Numbered from the stretch's first letter, positions 1 through 9,220 are shown. The stretch: 64,000 nt of DNA from Trabulsiella odontotermitis (GCF_001297775.1 NZ_LIFX01000012.1:43706-107705); one strand, 5' to 3'. Made by a program: numbers and translations. Notes: a model not told the origin generated them from the letters alone.

Positions 1-3000
1 CGGCCGCTTCGGGTGTTGCTGTGCTCATTCGCATAGCCGCCCATCACGCCCAGATGCCAGCGGTCGAGGCCGTCGGAACTCCACTGTGCGATGTCGCCAC
101 CCAGTTGCAGCACGTAGCGGTTGCTCTGTGTTTTGAGCTGGCCGTCACCGGCAGAGGAACGCTCATGGCCGCCGACGTGACGCATCCACATGCTGGTGGT
201 GTTGTCGGTGTACTGCGGTTCGCCGAGGCGATCGTGCAGGCGGTGGTTAAACAGCGTGTTGGCCGCCGCGATATTGCTGATATAGCTGCCTGCTTCCGGG
301 CGCAGGGCATCCGGGGCGGTCGGGTCAACGACAGGTGGTTTGACCGGATCGACTGGCGGTACCGGATCGTCCGGCGGTGTCACACTGCCGGTCCATTTAC
401 TGGTCAGATACCAGTTTTTCGCCGCATCCCCGGTGCCTTTGGCGAGAGTATAAACATACGCCCCGGCTTCGACAGTCCCGGTGGTCAGGGCAAAGTTACC
501 GGCAGAATCACCGCCGACCTGAATCATTTCGATACCGTTCACCGTCTGTGCGCCGGTGCCGCCGACATTGTTTACCGCAACCTGGGTACTGCCCGCGGTG
601 TCGCCCTGAACTGTCAGTTTATCCGTCGGCGAATCGTCGCCACCGAGTACGGTGTTCATCGCGATCACCCCGTCGTTACCGGTGTAGTTGCCTTCAACGG
701 TCAGGGTTTTGAAATCATGATTTGTTGGTGTGGAAAACACGATCGTCCCGGCACTGGTCAGGTTATTGACCAGGGAATCGCCGGTCATGTTCCAGCGGCT
801 GGTGGTATCGATATCCACATCAGTCGGATCGATCCAGCCGGTCAGCGTCGCGCCGTTTTGCAGTGTCAGACGGGTGCCGCTGCTGCCGATGATATTACTG
901 GTCAGTTGTGCGCCACCGTTAGCGCCATCGAGGATCAGCTCGCCCGCATTCAGTTCGGTATCGGCGGTCCAGCCGGTCTGGCCCGCCAGCGTCAGGCTGC
1001 CGTCACCGGTTTTAATAAAGCCACCGCCAGCCACATCACCGTCGACGATATCGCCTGCAAAATGGGTGCTATCAGTATCGGTGGCGTTAACCGCAGTCAG
1101 CGTCGCGCCATTCAGCGAGACCGTGCCGCCGTTACCGCTCAGGCGGTTAACCTGCTGGTCATTGCCGTTCAGATCGAGCTCGCCGCTGTTGACGATGATG
1201 TCGCTGCTGCTGTTCAGGGTATCGGCAATATCTGTCCGCAGCGTTCCCGCGTCGACAGTGGTGCTGCCGGTATAGCTGTTAACAGCGGAGAAAATCAGGG
1301 TGCCGCCGCCAGTTTTGGTCAGGCTCTTACCGTCCCAGCCGTAACCATACGCGGTGGTGGTCAGATTATCCGTCAACGCTTCGCCAGGGGTGAAGCTGTT
1401 GCCGTCCGTGACGTTAAATGTGCCGTGGGCGCTGTTGTCTTCGCTGTTGAACCAGACCAGATCAAACTGCGCGATGACATTTTTACCGGCGTCATCTTTT
1501 CTCGCCCAGCCGACCAGGAAGTGGTCGATATCGACATAATCCTGCAACGCTTGCCCGGCGACGGTATAGCGAAAATCACCATTGATGCCGTTCTGTGTGC
1601 TGACCAGGGTATAGACGTTTTCATCGGTTTTCGGCGCATAACCGGTGATATCCAGCGTATTGTTTCCCAACAGCGCCAGGGCATCGGCACTCAGTGCCGG
1701 ATCACTGGCGATATCAATCTGCGTGGCGACGCCATCGCCAAGCGTCGCGTCAGTCGCGATAGTTAACGTTTTACCCGCATCAATTTTTAGCGTGCCGCCC
1801 GTCATGTTGAACCGATTAGCGTCCACCGAGTTCGCGATCTGCAGATCGCCGCTGCCGGATTTGGTCAGTGTCTGAACGTTTTCCAGCGTTCCGGCAATCA
1901 TGGCGCGATCGGTGATCGCCAGGTTTGCGCCACTGCTGCCCATCGTCAGTAATGTACCGGACTGGACATCCAGCGCGGTAAAGGTCTGAGACAGGTTTTG
2001 CGCGTTCAGCGTCCCTTCCGCCAGGTTGAAGCCGCCAGTGTTGAGAAACTGGTTGGCATCGGCCGCCGCTAAAACACCCGTGCCTGTCTTTTCCAGTTCC
2101 CCCGGGCCGGACAGGACGCCACCGAGCGTCAGTTGATCGGCCCCGTCTGTTTCAATCGTGACCGTATCATCCGCAGCGGCACCCATCAGCCGGTTACTGG
2201 CGTTCAGCTGTAACTTGCTGTCACCATCGCTTTTAATCACGGAACCATCGGCGAAATTCATTGTGCCTGATGCAAGCACATTGACCGCGTTCGCTGTCGT
2301 CCCCGTGGATACTAATGTCGCGCCGTCCTGTAACGTGAAACGGGTACTGCTGGTGTTCATGCCGTACTGCGCATTGTCTTTCAGTTCCAGCTCACCACCA
2401 TAAACGGTGGTACGGGCGTAAATTTGTGATTGTGTACTCCGGGAACCAGAGGTGAAATCTTCGCCGCTAAAGGTGACTTTACCGTCAGTTGCGTCGCTGC
2501 CGTCGGTGGTATTGATCCCAACCACGACATTCACCACCGCACCGTTGGCGGCCAGGCTGGTTATCGGATCGCGAAACAGCACCTGGCGTCCTGCTTCGGC
2601 AGCAATGTTCAGGGTACCGTTCGGCTGGCGGATATTGATGGCGTTGGCAATCGCATTTGTCAGATTCGGTGTCGAACCGGTACCGACATTGGTGAAGTTG
2701 TCGTAGAACTGGATGTCGCTGTTTTTCGCATGCAGCAGAGAGCTACCGGTAAAGCCCGTCCCATTGCCAATCAGAATGGCGCCCGCAGACTGGGCGTTGG
2801 AATAGTTGCTATGGACTTTAATGCCATCGGTACCGTTGGTTTCCATCACCAGGCCGGTCTGGGCGACAATCGCACCAGCGGTATCCCTGACTCCCCGGTT
2901 GCCATAAATGTCAGCGTTACCATAGAACTGCACACCACCGTCGGAAAACAGTGCGCCGCCTGAGCTGATTGCGCTGTTATTACTGATAATAACCATGGCA

Positions 3001-3770
3001 TCAGTACCGCTAAAAATAATATCTCCCGTGCGACTTGTCCGGAGGGCACCCCCGGCAACACCGTAGTTGATATTATTGGTCAGCGTGGCGTTGCCTTCAA
3101 AGATGATATCGCCGTCAATGGTGTTAATGGCAGGATCATAGCTATACGAGCTGTTGTTATCAAAAATGACGGTACCATTCTCACCGCGAAACACGACATC
3201 CGAAGTTGAGGAGATAAGGCCAGGATAGCCATTATTAGCATGGTTATTAACAAAGCTCAGTTGACTACCATTTCCGAGTGCAAACTCAATACCCGACGTG
3301 GTCGCCGTACTGGAAACAATCCCTCCCACGGAGTTGCTCACCGTCATATTGATGCCATCCAGTAATTGAATGACTGCCCGTCGGGTCCCACTAAGATCAA
3401 TACGGTTAACGGCGTTACCGGTGGCATTGAACAGCCAGCTATCGGATCCCTGTGCTGTATTGCTATCCACGATAAGCGTCGCGGGCGAGGTACTAGTGCC
3501 ATTAAAAATGAGGTCAGCTAAACGGGTTGTCTGAGTGGCGCCGGTGCCATAGATGTCTGACAGATAAGCGCTGTCGCCCGCTGCGATGGTCACTGTCGCG
3601 GCGAGTGATGGCGCGGCCCCGGTCATTGCTGACACGAAAGCGGCTGCTGCCAGAGACAAACCAGCCAGTAAACGACGACCCGCACGTTTTCCACGGGCCT
3701 TCGCAAACTCGGGTACAGCGACCCACGCGCCTGTCGCTTCGTTCCGGACAACTCTGAATATTCTGTTCAT
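1..3770 (-). CDS. Type Va autotransporter with extended signal peptide, 3' end outside the window
   Basis: A self-secreting outer-membrane or surface protein. The minus frame is open from the ATG at 3768-3770 to the window edge, about 1256 codons. Residues 1-34 match the extended signal peptide region typical of long autotransporters (starts MNRIFRVVRNEATGAWVAV). A hydrophobic core follows, with likely cleavage near residue 58 (SLAA|TV). The passenger is beta-helix-like. Its first part has FxxN and GGA(L/I) motifs like chlamydial polymorphic membrane proteins. Later there are at least four passenger-associated repeats (LEKTGTGVL, LTKSGSGDL, LTKTGGGTL, FIKTGDGSL) near residues 560, 635, 818 and 918. 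A Pro/Asp-rich linker near residues 1130-1150 leads into a pertactin-type barrel (ANTLFNHRLHDRLGEP). Most of the barrel is outside the window. Adhesin or autoaggregation is the likely role; the ligand cannot be told. Confidence 0.9.
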   Translation of the reverse strand, partial: MNRIFRVVRNEATGAWVAVPEFAKARGKRAGRRLLAGLSLAAAAFVSAMTGAAPSLAATVTIAAGDSAYLSDIYGTGATQTTRLADLIFNGTSTSPATLIVDSNTAQGSDSWLFNATGNAVNRIDLSGTRRAVIQLLDGINMTVSNSVGGIVSSTATTSGIEFALGNGSQLSFVNNHANNGYPGLISSTSDVVFRGENGTVIFDNNSSYSYDPAINTIDGDIIFEGNATLTNNINYGVAGGALRTSRTGDIIFSGTDAMVIISNNSAISSGGALFSDGGVQFYGNADIYGNRGVRDTAGAIVAQTGLVMETNGTDGIKVHSNYSNAQSAGAILIGNGTGFTGSSLLHAKNSDIQFYDNFTNVGTGSTPNLTNAIANAINIRQPNGTLNIAAEAGRQVLFRDPITSLAANGAVVNVVVGINTTDGSDATDGKVTFSGEDFTSGSRSTQSQIYARTTVYGGELELKDNAQYGMNTSSTRFTLQDGATLVSTGTTANAVNVLASGTMNFADGSVIKSDGDSKLQLNASNRLMGAAADDTVTIETDGADQLTLGGVLSGPGELEKTGTGVLAAADANQFLNTGGFNLAEGTLNAQNLSQTFTALDVQSGTLLTMGSSGANLAITDRAMIAGTLENVQTLTKSGSGDLQIANSVDANRFNMTGGTLKIDAGKTLTIATDATLGDGVATQIDIASDPALSADALALLGNNTLDITGYAPKTDENVYTLVSTQNGINGDFRYTVAGQALQDYVDIDHFLVGWARKDDAGKNVIAQFDLVWFNSEDNSAHGTFNVTDGNSFTPGEALTDNLTTTAYGYGWDGKSLTKTGGGTLIFSAVNSYTGSTTVDAGTLRTDIADTLNSSSDIIVNSGELDLNGNDQQVNRLSGNGGTVSLNGATLTAVNATDTDSTHFAGDIVDGDVAGGGFIKTGDGSLTLAGQTGWTADTELNAGELILDGANGGAQLTSNIIGSSGTRLTLQNGATLTGWIDPTDVDIDTTSRWNMTGDSLVNNLTSAGTIVFSTPTNHDFKTLTVEGNYTGNDGVIAMNTVLGGDDSPTDKLTVQGDTAGSTQVAVNNVGGTGAQTVNGIEMIQVGGDSAGNFALTTGTVEAGAYVYTLAKGTGDAAKNWYLTSKWTGSVTPPDDPVPPVDPVKPPVVDPTAPDALRPEAGSYISNIAAANTLFNHRLHDRLGEPQYTDNTTSMWMRHVGGHERSSAGDGQLKTQSNRYVLQLGGDIAQWSSDGLDRWHLGVMGGYANEHSNTRSG

Positions 3771-4398
3771 CTTCAACGCTCGTAATCTGTTTGTACTTCC
3801 CGGATGCCTGTGGTTTTTCTATTTGAATGGGGAATACACGTAGTGAAGTGATTTATTTAATGCCCCATTAACAACATCAATGGCCAGAGACATAATAATG
3901 ACAGATGGGAGGTAACATTTATTTCACAGTCATGTGCAGGTAACTTAACACGCTAAATATCACATATTGTCTGAGAGCCTTCGATGAAAAGATAATAACA
4001 AATCGACTCAGAGAATATGTCTGAAAAACCGGTTTACAGAGCGCGAAATGCTCTGCTTTATGCGGTAATTACATAAAGGTTTTTGATTGGTTATCTTTAT
4101 ATAACTCCATCCTCAGCTTTGCATTGGGCAAGATATCTGTCAATGCAGGTAGATATTAATAAGCAGGTCATTAATAGCGCACCGGAACTATTGAAATCAG
4201 TAAACTCTTAACACTCATTATTGGCCAGGCTTGCTTTTGCTCGTTTTGTACAAGTCATGCCGGAATAAAAATAAGAGATTCATTCTGGCTAATAGGATTT
4301 TCATGCAATTAACCTTATTTTTTTAAAAACAGGGCATAGCACCTTTTGCTAAATGTCTGCAGCGCGATGACTCGTACTGCAGACATAAACCTGACGTA
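3771..4398. other. AT-rich intergenic region between two autotransporter genes
   Basis: About 630 bases with no convincing gene. Base composition is clearly richer in A and T than the flanking genes, as often seen at H-NS-silenced surface-protein loci. It should hold the promoter of the long autotransporter downstream on the minus strand. No single promoter stands out enough to call. Confidence 0.5.
4353..4386 (-). terminator. Perfect 10-bp inverted repeat after the passenger-less barrel gene
   Basis: ATGTCTGCAG (4353-4362) and CTGCAGACAT (4377-4386) form a perfect stem around a 14-base loop, just past the minus-strand stop at 4399. There is no clear T tract on the minus-strand exit side, so it could be a weak terminator, an RNA-stability hairpin or a protein site. 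Confidence 0.4.
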
Positions 4399-5502
4399 TC
4401 AGAATGACGCTTTGACCCCCAGCATTCCTTGCAGATCGCTGTATTTTCTGGGGCCTGTAAACTGAACCCCGGCGTTGCTCCACAGGCTCAGATTATTGTT
4501 CAGCTTCGCTTCCAGGCCAGCCCGGACTTCGGCGAGGTTTTCCGTATCGTTCCGGCTGATGCTGCGGCCATCGTTCGACACGCCATAGGTTTCGGTATTG
4601 TGGATCCAGTTGACTTCCAGATACGGCTGAAACTCACGCTGTTTACCGTCATCCATCTTGTGATGGCTGTTCAGGTACGTTCTTACCCCGAGGCGGGTCT
4701 GAATATTGTCATCGCCCCCGGACTCAAAACAGGTACCGTCATTGCGTGAACAGGATTCATCACTCACACCCATCCAGGTCACCTGCAACTGCGGCTGAAT
4801 ATACCAGGTATTCAGCGTCCCCAGACTGCCGCTAAACTCGCCCGCCTTGAAGGTGTAGCCGCCTTCCAGTGAGGCCGTAAAACCGTCGGAACTGTAGTCC
4901 TCTCTCTGCTGGTGATTCGAGGTCACGCTGTTATCGAACCAGTTATACAGCACCCAGGTGTCGACATACGCACCGGTATTGTCCGCGCCATTCTGGAACC
5001 AGGTACCATAAAGACCTGCGCTGTAGCCGCTGACACGCCCGTCAGCGTTGTATTCGGAATGATAACTGTGAGTGTTGCTGTGAACATTCGCATATCCCGC
5101 CATCACACCCAGATTCCAGCGATCCTGATTGTTGCGGGTCCACTGCGCCAGGTCGCCGCCGATTTGTATCACATAGCGGTTGCTACGGGTAAACGACTGT
5201 CCGTCACCAAGGGTGGAGCGCTCATGACCTCCCACGTGCCGCATCCATAGGCTGCTGACATTGTCATCACCGTTATGCAGCGCTTCAGCATAACCCGGCT
5301 CGCCGAGACGATCATGCAGACGATGGTTAAACACGCTATTCGCTGAGGCCAGGTTATTGAGATAACTGCCGCCTTCCGCCTGCAACGCCTCCGGCATATC
5401 CGCTGCCACGGCCTGATGACCTGTCGCCGCCAGGGATAACGCGGTGAAGGTTAAACCCGAGCATAAATATCCACGAAAATGTCTGTTTCCTGTTTTTGAC
5501 AT
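4399..5502 (-). CDS. Passenger-less autotransporter: signal peptide plus beta-barrel
   Basis: 367 residues from ATG 5502. An upstream in-frame TTG at 5511 has no spacing from the AAAGG ribosome site, so the ATG is preferred. Residues 1-33 form a signal peptide ending near AVA|AD. Only about ten residues later begins the pre-barrel helix and pertactin-type barrel (GGSYLNNLASANSVFNHRL), running to a terminal Phe, the usual outer-membrane barrel signature. No passenger is present. The barrel start is highly similar to that of the autotransporter at 1-3770, for example MRHVGGHERS and the SNRY motif. It may be a passenger-deletion product that stayed open, or a real stand-alone barrel. The reading frame is intact. 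Its function is unknown. Confidence 0.85.
   Translation of the reverse strand: MSKTGNRHFRGYLCSGLTFTALSLAATGHQAVAADMPEALQAEGGSYLNNLASANSVFNHRLHDRLGEPGYAEALHNGDDNVSSLWMRHVGGHERSTLGDGQSFTRSNRYVIQIGGDLAQWTRNNQDRWNLGVMAGYANVHSNTHSYHSEYNADGRVSGYSAGLYGTWFQNGADNTGAYVDTWVLYNWFDNSVTSNHQQREDYSSDGFTASLEGGYTFKAGEFSGSLGTLNTWYIQPQLQVTWMGVSDESCSRNDGTCFESGGDDNIQTRLGVRTYLNSHHKMDDGKQREFQPYLEVNWIHNTETYGVSNDGRSISRNDTENLAEVRAGLEAKLNNNLSLWSNAGVQFTGPRKYSDLQGMLGVKASF
5070..5395 (-). repeat. Diverged direct repeat of autotransporter barrel DNA (partner 1-310)
   Basis: The start of the passenger-less barrel matches the start of the neighbour's barrel in the same orientation, both in protein and recognisably in DNA (for example around the shared HRLHDRLGEP segment). 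The partner lies at about 1-310. The repeat is likely to extend left of the window. Such pairs can recombine or convert. Confidence 0.7.
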
Positions 5503-6072
5503 ATCAGCCAACCTTTAATATCCATAATGAGTTGTTTTGCTTTTAGTGACCGCTGGAGTTTATTAGCTAATAACGGTAGCAATAACGCGCACTATCCTGA
5601 ATAACGAAGAACTCCGGGGCCGTTACTGATATTTCCAGGTCGGTTTTAAGTATTAATAAGTCAGGAGTAAATATATCTACGACAAAACATGCCATGTTTC
5701 TGAGTCGTTATAAGCCACTGGCCATTACCACAAGGTAAAGAAAATGGAAATACGCTATCAGTAACCGCGGTTCTTACCCGATATAATAGAGGGACGTTTA
5801 TTGTGCCTGAACGACAGACGTCGCTTCCGGAGGCAATATTGCATCGCTCAGCAAATGTGTCAATTCAGGTAAAAAAAGCAATGAAACGTGAATTTTAAGA
5901 TTCTTCGCTTCATTGGGTAAATTCCTTATTTTCGCTTTCGGCACCACGTCTGCGCTACGCGTCACGTCATGACTGCTGCTCACCGCGCGCAAAACGCAAG
6001 AATGATTAATCCATCACGCAAATCCGGTATGATGTCTCCTGTTTTTAACTCACCGGTAACCTTTGTTTTTAT
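5503..6072. other. Divergent intergenic region, no supported gene
   Basis: About 570 bases between the minus-strand barrel gene and the plus-strand transporter. It is AT-rich on the left half. A 64-codon minus ORF (5798-5992) and a plus-strand open frame without a start codon (about 5712-5897) were inspected, and neither has a ribosome site or a recognisable family. Promoters for both flanking genes must lie here. Confidence 0.5.
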
Positions 6073-7029
6073 ATGGGAAAGTTACGCGATACCCTGGAAC
6101 AGCGTCAGGTCTTTATCTATTTCACGGTGGTTGCCGTTGCGGTACTCGTCGCGCTCCTGGTGCCGGGAGCGGAACGCCTCGCATGGCTGGTGAATCCGGC
6201 GCTGGCCTTCATGTTGTTTGTTACTTTTTTGCAGGTGCCGGTCATTGAACTCGGCAAGGCCATGACGCAACTGCGTTTTCTGGCTTCCCTGCTGCTGACT
6301 AATTTTATCGCCATGCCGTTGCTGGTGGCCGTGCTGCTTACGTTGCTGCCGGATGAGCCGCTCCTGCATCTCGGCGTGCTGCTGGTGTTGCTCTGCCCGT
6401 GTATCGATTATGTCGTGACCTTTTCGCAACTCGGACGTGCGGACGCGCGCCTGTTACTGGCGGCGACACCGGCATTGCTGATCGTACAAATCCTCCTGTT
6501 GCCGGTATACCTCCACCTTTTTCTCGGCGAGCGCGCGGCAGAGTATGTCCAGCCAGGGCCTTTTCTCCATGCGTTTGTATGGCTGATCGCTGTTCCGCTT
6601 GCCGCCGCGGCACTGGTTCAGTGGTGGTCAACGCGCAACGAGAGCGGCGCGCGCGTGAGTGACGCACTCGGTCTGTTGCCGGTTCCGGCAACGGCGCTGG
6701 TGCTGCTGGTGGTGGTTGCATCCGTTGTGCCGCAGATGGGGAGCGCAGTGAATGCCGCGCTGCACGCCGCGCCGGTCTATCTCCTGTATGCCATTTTCGC
6801 GCCGCTGCTCGGCTGGGGCCTTACCCGCCTTTTCCGGCTGGAAACTGCCGCGGGGAGGGCGGTGGCATTCAGCGCCGGGACGCGAAACTCACTGGTGATC
6901 CTGCCACTGGCGCTGGCGGTTCCCGGCGCGATCCCGGTACTGCCAGCAGTGATCGTCACGCAAACCCTGGTTGAGCTGGTGGCTGAGCTTATTTATATCC
7001 GCGTGATGCCACGGTTGGGGCGGAAATAG
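6073..7029 (+). CDS. ACR3/SBF-type (bile acid:sodium symporter superfamily) membrane transporter
   Basis: 318 residues, highly hydrophobic, with about ten predicted membrane segments. The motif LCPCIDYVVTFSQLGRADARL in the fourth to fifth segments resembles the Pro-Cys motif of the ACR3 arsenite efflux family and the wider bile acid:sodium symporter superfamily. Proteins of this kind are often annotated as arsenic resistance proteins. No arsR or arsC is adjacent, so arsenite transport is only a family-based suggestion. It stands alone, upstream of the taurine operon. Start is ATG 6073 with a poor ribosome-binding site, which leaves the start slightly uncertain. Confidence 0.75.
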   Translation: MGKLRDTLEQRQVFIYFTVVAVAVLVALLVPGAERLAWLVNPALAFMLFVTFLQVPVIELGKAMTQLRFLASLLLTNFIAMPLLVAVLLTLLPDEPLLHLGVLLVLLCPCIDYVVTFSQLGRADARLLLAATPALLIVQILLLPVYLHLFLGERAAEYVQPGPFLHAFVWLIAVPLAAAALVQWWSTRNESGARVSDALGLLPVPATALVLLVVVASVVPQMGSAVNAALHAAPVYLLYAIFAPLLGWGLTRLFRLETAAGRAVAFSAGTRNSLVILPLALAVPGAIPVLPAVIVTQTLVELVAELIYIRVMPRLGRK

Positions 7030-7212
7030 TTACAACATACAGGACGTACTTCATCCATTGCCTGTTTTGAAAGTGAATCTCCTCACAAAAGCGCTAAAAA
7101 ATTCACTCACTTTTCGAGGGGATTAACAGATGTTTTTTGCCTGATACGCAAGTATTACATAACAGAGTCGCGTTACGACGTTGTGCTGAAGGTGAAGCGC
7201 GCCTTTAGCGTA

Positions 7213-7236
7213 CAGCATTAGCATTAAACAATGCTG
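7213..7236 (+). repeat. Hairpin partly covering a small-ORF ribosome-binding site
   Basis: CAGCATT (7213-7219) pairs perfectly with AATGCTG (7230-7236) around a 10-base loop. The 3' arm ends on the first G of GGAGG (7236-7240), the ribosome site of the 29-codon ORF starting at 7246. It could modulate translation or be coincidental. Confidence 0.45.
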
Positions 7237-7245
7237 GAGGTGTTT

Positions 7246-7335
7246 ATGGCCTGGCGACCGTTTCTGTTTGTGATCATGACGTCTCACCCACGGTTGAGTG
7301 CCCGGAGAGCAAAACTGCATCTGGTGCGCAGCTAA
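7246..7335 (+). CDS. Candidate 29-residue small protein
   Basis: ATG 7246 to TAA 7333-7335. A near-ideal GGAGG lies five bases upstream. The product begins MAWRPFLFVIM, a short hydrophobic N-terminus, followed by a strongly basic tail with several Arg and Lys. This pattern of hydrophobic plus basic residues is seen in small membrane peptides, including type I toxins, but I recognise no family. Coding status is a guess based on the ribosome site and composition. Confidence 0.35.
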   Translation: MAWRPFLFVIMTSHPRLSARRAKLHLVRS

Positions 7336-7393
7336 GTGTGATGTTTGTGCCGTTAATCGCTAAGGTTTTCCATTTTTTTTCTAAAAACTATTT

Positions 7394-7418
7394 GGAATAA
7401 AACAGAAGTTTTAATTCC
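7394..7418 (+). promoter_or_regulatory. Imperfect palindrome upstream of tauA
   Basis: GGAATAAAAC (7394-7403) and GTTTTAATTCC (7408-7418) pair with one bulged A. It lies about 60-85 bases before the tauA start. In E. coli, tauA is activated by Cbl and CysB under sulfate limitation. This could be part of such a site; no consensus match is claimed. Confidence 0.3.
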
Positions 7419-7479
7419 TTTATCAAATAGCCCCCCGCCGGAAATACTGCCTTTCATAACAATACGAGGGGCAGACACT

Positions 7480-8442
7480 ATGGGATTCACATCGCGTTTT
7501 TCAATCATCACCGCACTGGCGTTACTGACGTTCCAGGCGCAGGCCGTTAACGTCACCGTCGCGTATCAGACGTCGGCAGAACCTGCCAAAGTGGCGCAGG
7601 CGGACAACACCTTTGCCAAAGAGAGTGGCGCCACGGTGGACTGGCGTAAATTCGACAGCGGCTCAAGCGTGGTGCGCGCGCTGGCATCCGGTGATGTGCA
7701 GATCGGCAATATCGGCTCAAGCCCGCTGGCGGTCGCCGCCAGTCAGCAGGTGCCGATTGAAGTCTTCCTGCTGGCGTCACAACTGGGGGATTCCGAGGCG
7801 CTGGTGGTGAAAAAAGGCATCACTAAACCGGAAGATCTGATCGGCAAACGCATCGCCGTCCCGTTTATCTCGACCACGCATTACAGCCTGCTGGCGGCCC
7901 TGAAACATTGGGGCATCAAGCCCGGCCAGGTACAAATTCTCAATCTGCAGCCTCCCGCGATTATCGCCGCCTGGCAGCGCGGTGACATTGACGGTGCCTA
8001 TGTCTGGGCGCCAGCAGTGAATGAGCTGGAAAAAGAGGGAACGGTGCTGACCGATTCGGCAAAAGTCGCGCAGTGGGGTGCACCAACGCTGGATGTGTGG
8101 GTCGTGCGGAAAGATTTCGCCGAACAGCATCCTGAGGTGGTGAAAGCCTTCGCCAAAAGCGCCATCGACGCGCAGCGTCCTTATATCGATAACCCGGAAG
8201 AATGGCTGAAACAACCGGACAATCTGAACAAGCTGTCGCGGCTGAGCGGCGTGCCGGAAGCCGACGTGCCAGGGCTGGTGAAAGGGAACACCTATCTCAC
8301 GACTGAGCAGCAGATCCAGCAGCTTTCTGGCCCGGTAAATAAAGCGATTCTGGATACCGCGCAGTTCCTGAAAGAGCAGGGGAAAGTCCCCGCTGTCGCC
8401 AGCGACTACAGCCAGTTTGTTACTGACCGCTTTGTAAAATAA
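7480..8442 (+). CDS. tauA: Taurine ABC transporter periplasmic binding protein
   Basis: 320 residues. It binds taurine in the periplasm and delivers it to TauBC. The signal peptide is residues 1-22, ending FQAQA. The mature part begins [20 protein letters not shown], nearly identical to E. coli TauA, and keeps the conserved [17 protein letters not shown] segment that forms the substrate cleft in sulfonate-binding proteins. It is the first gene of tauABCD, with tauB starting ten bases after its stop. Expression is expected under sulfur starvation. Confidence 0.97.
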   Translation: MGFTSRFSIITALALLTFQAQAVNVTVAYQTSAEPAKVAQADNTFAKESGATVDWRKFDSGSSVVRALASGDVQIGNIGSSPLAVAASQQVPIEVFLLASQLGDSEALVVKKGITKPEDLIGKRIAVPFISTTHYSLLAALKHWGIKPGQVQILNLQPPAIIAAWQRGDIDGAYVWAPAVNELEKEGTVLTDSAKVAQWGAPTLDVWVVRKDFAEQHPEVVKAFAKSAIDAQRPYIDNPEEWLKQPDNLNKLSRLSGVPEADVPGLVKGNTYLTTEQQIQQLSGPVNKAILDTAQFLKEQGKVPAVASDYSQFVTDRFVK

Positions 8443-8452
8443 GGAGCGCATG

Positions 8453-9220
8453 ATGCTGCAGGTGTCTCACTTATCGGCCAGATATGGCGGTAAACCCGCG
8501 CTTGAAGATATCAACCTCACGGTGGATAGCGGTGAACTGCTGGTGGTGCTTGGCCCGTCGGGCTGCGGAAAAACCACGCTGTTAAATCTGATTGCGGGCT
8601 TTTTGCCTTACGATACCGGCAGCATCCAGCTTGACGGAAAAACCGTCAACGGGCCTGGCGCAGAGCGCGGTGTGGTCTTTCAGAACGAAGGACTGCTGCC
8701 GTGGCGCAATGTGCAGGATAACGTGGCGCTGGGGTTACAGCTGGCGGGCGTCGCACAGGCGGAACGCCAGCAGACTGCGCGTCAGATGCTGAAAAGAGTC
8801 GGGCTGGAGGGCGCGGAAAAACGCTACATCTGGCAGCTTTCCGGCGGTCAGCGTCAGCGCGTCGGCATTGCACGCGCGCTGGCGGCGAACCCGCAACTGT
8901 TATTGCTGGACGAACCTTTTGGCGCGCTTGATGCCTTCACCCGCGAGCAGATGCAAACCCTGCTGCTGCGCCTGTGGCACGAGACCGGCAAACAGGTTCT
9001 GCTGATTACTCACGACATCGAAGAGGCCATTTTTATGGCCACAGAACTGGTGCTGCTGTCGCCCGGCCCGGGACGGGTGCTGGAGCGTTTGTCGCTGGAT
9101 TTTGCCCGTCGTTTCGTCGCCGGAGAACCCTGCCGCAGTATCAAATCCGACCCTGATTTTATTGCCCAACGTGAATACGTTTTGAGCCGTGTATTCGAAC
9201 AGCGGGAGGCTTTCTCATGA
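8453..9220 (+). CDS. tauB: Taurine ABC transporter ATP-binding protein
   Basis: 255 residues from the second of two tandem ATG codons. The ATG at 8450 is only three bases from GGAG, whereas 8453 has six-base spacing and matches the family start MLQ. Walker A GPSGCGKT is at residues 34-41. The ABC signature LSGGQRQR and Walker B LLLLDEP follow, then the H-loop THD. It energises taurine uptake with TauC. It overlaps tauC by four bases (ATGA), which suggests translational coupling. Confidence 0.97.
   Translation: MLQVSHLSARYGGKPALEDINLTVDSGELLVVLGPSGCGKTTLLNLIAGFLPYDTGSIQLDGKTVNGPGAERGVVFQNEGLLPWRNVQDNVALGLQLAGVAQAERQQTARQMLKRVGLEGAEKRYIWQLSGGQRQRVGIARALAANPQLLLLDEPFGALDAFTREQMQTLLLRLWHETGKQVLLITHDIEEAIFMATELVLLSPGPGRVLERLSLDFARRFVAGEPCRSIKSDPDFIAQREYVLSRVFEQREAFS

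Larger units (their letters stand above)
7030..7479. other. Intergenic region upstream of tauA
   Basis: 450 bases holding a 29-codon small ORF (7246-7335), a hairpin over its ribosome site and an imperfect palindrome near tauA. A minus-strand 65-codon ORF at 7123-7320 is antisense to the small ORF and has no support. The stretch 7336-7479 is AT-rich with A/T tracts and should hold the Cbl/CysB-controlled tauA promoter known from E. coli. Confidence 0.5.

Noticed and set aside
21-1766. 581-codon plus-strand ORF
   Set aside because: It is exactly antisense, codon in phase, to the autotransporter reading frame and shows no family resemblance; the minus frame has the signal peptide, repeats and barrel.
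5712-5897. Plus-strand open frame ending VKKAMKREF
   Set aside because: No start codon or ribosome site; could be a gene remnant but no family recognised.
5798-5992. 64-codon minus-strand ORF
   Set aside because: No ribosome site, no recognisable family, located in a divergent promoter region.
7123-7320. 65-codon minus-strand ORF
   Set aside because: No ribosome site and low-complexity His/Leu content; antisense to the better supported small ORF.
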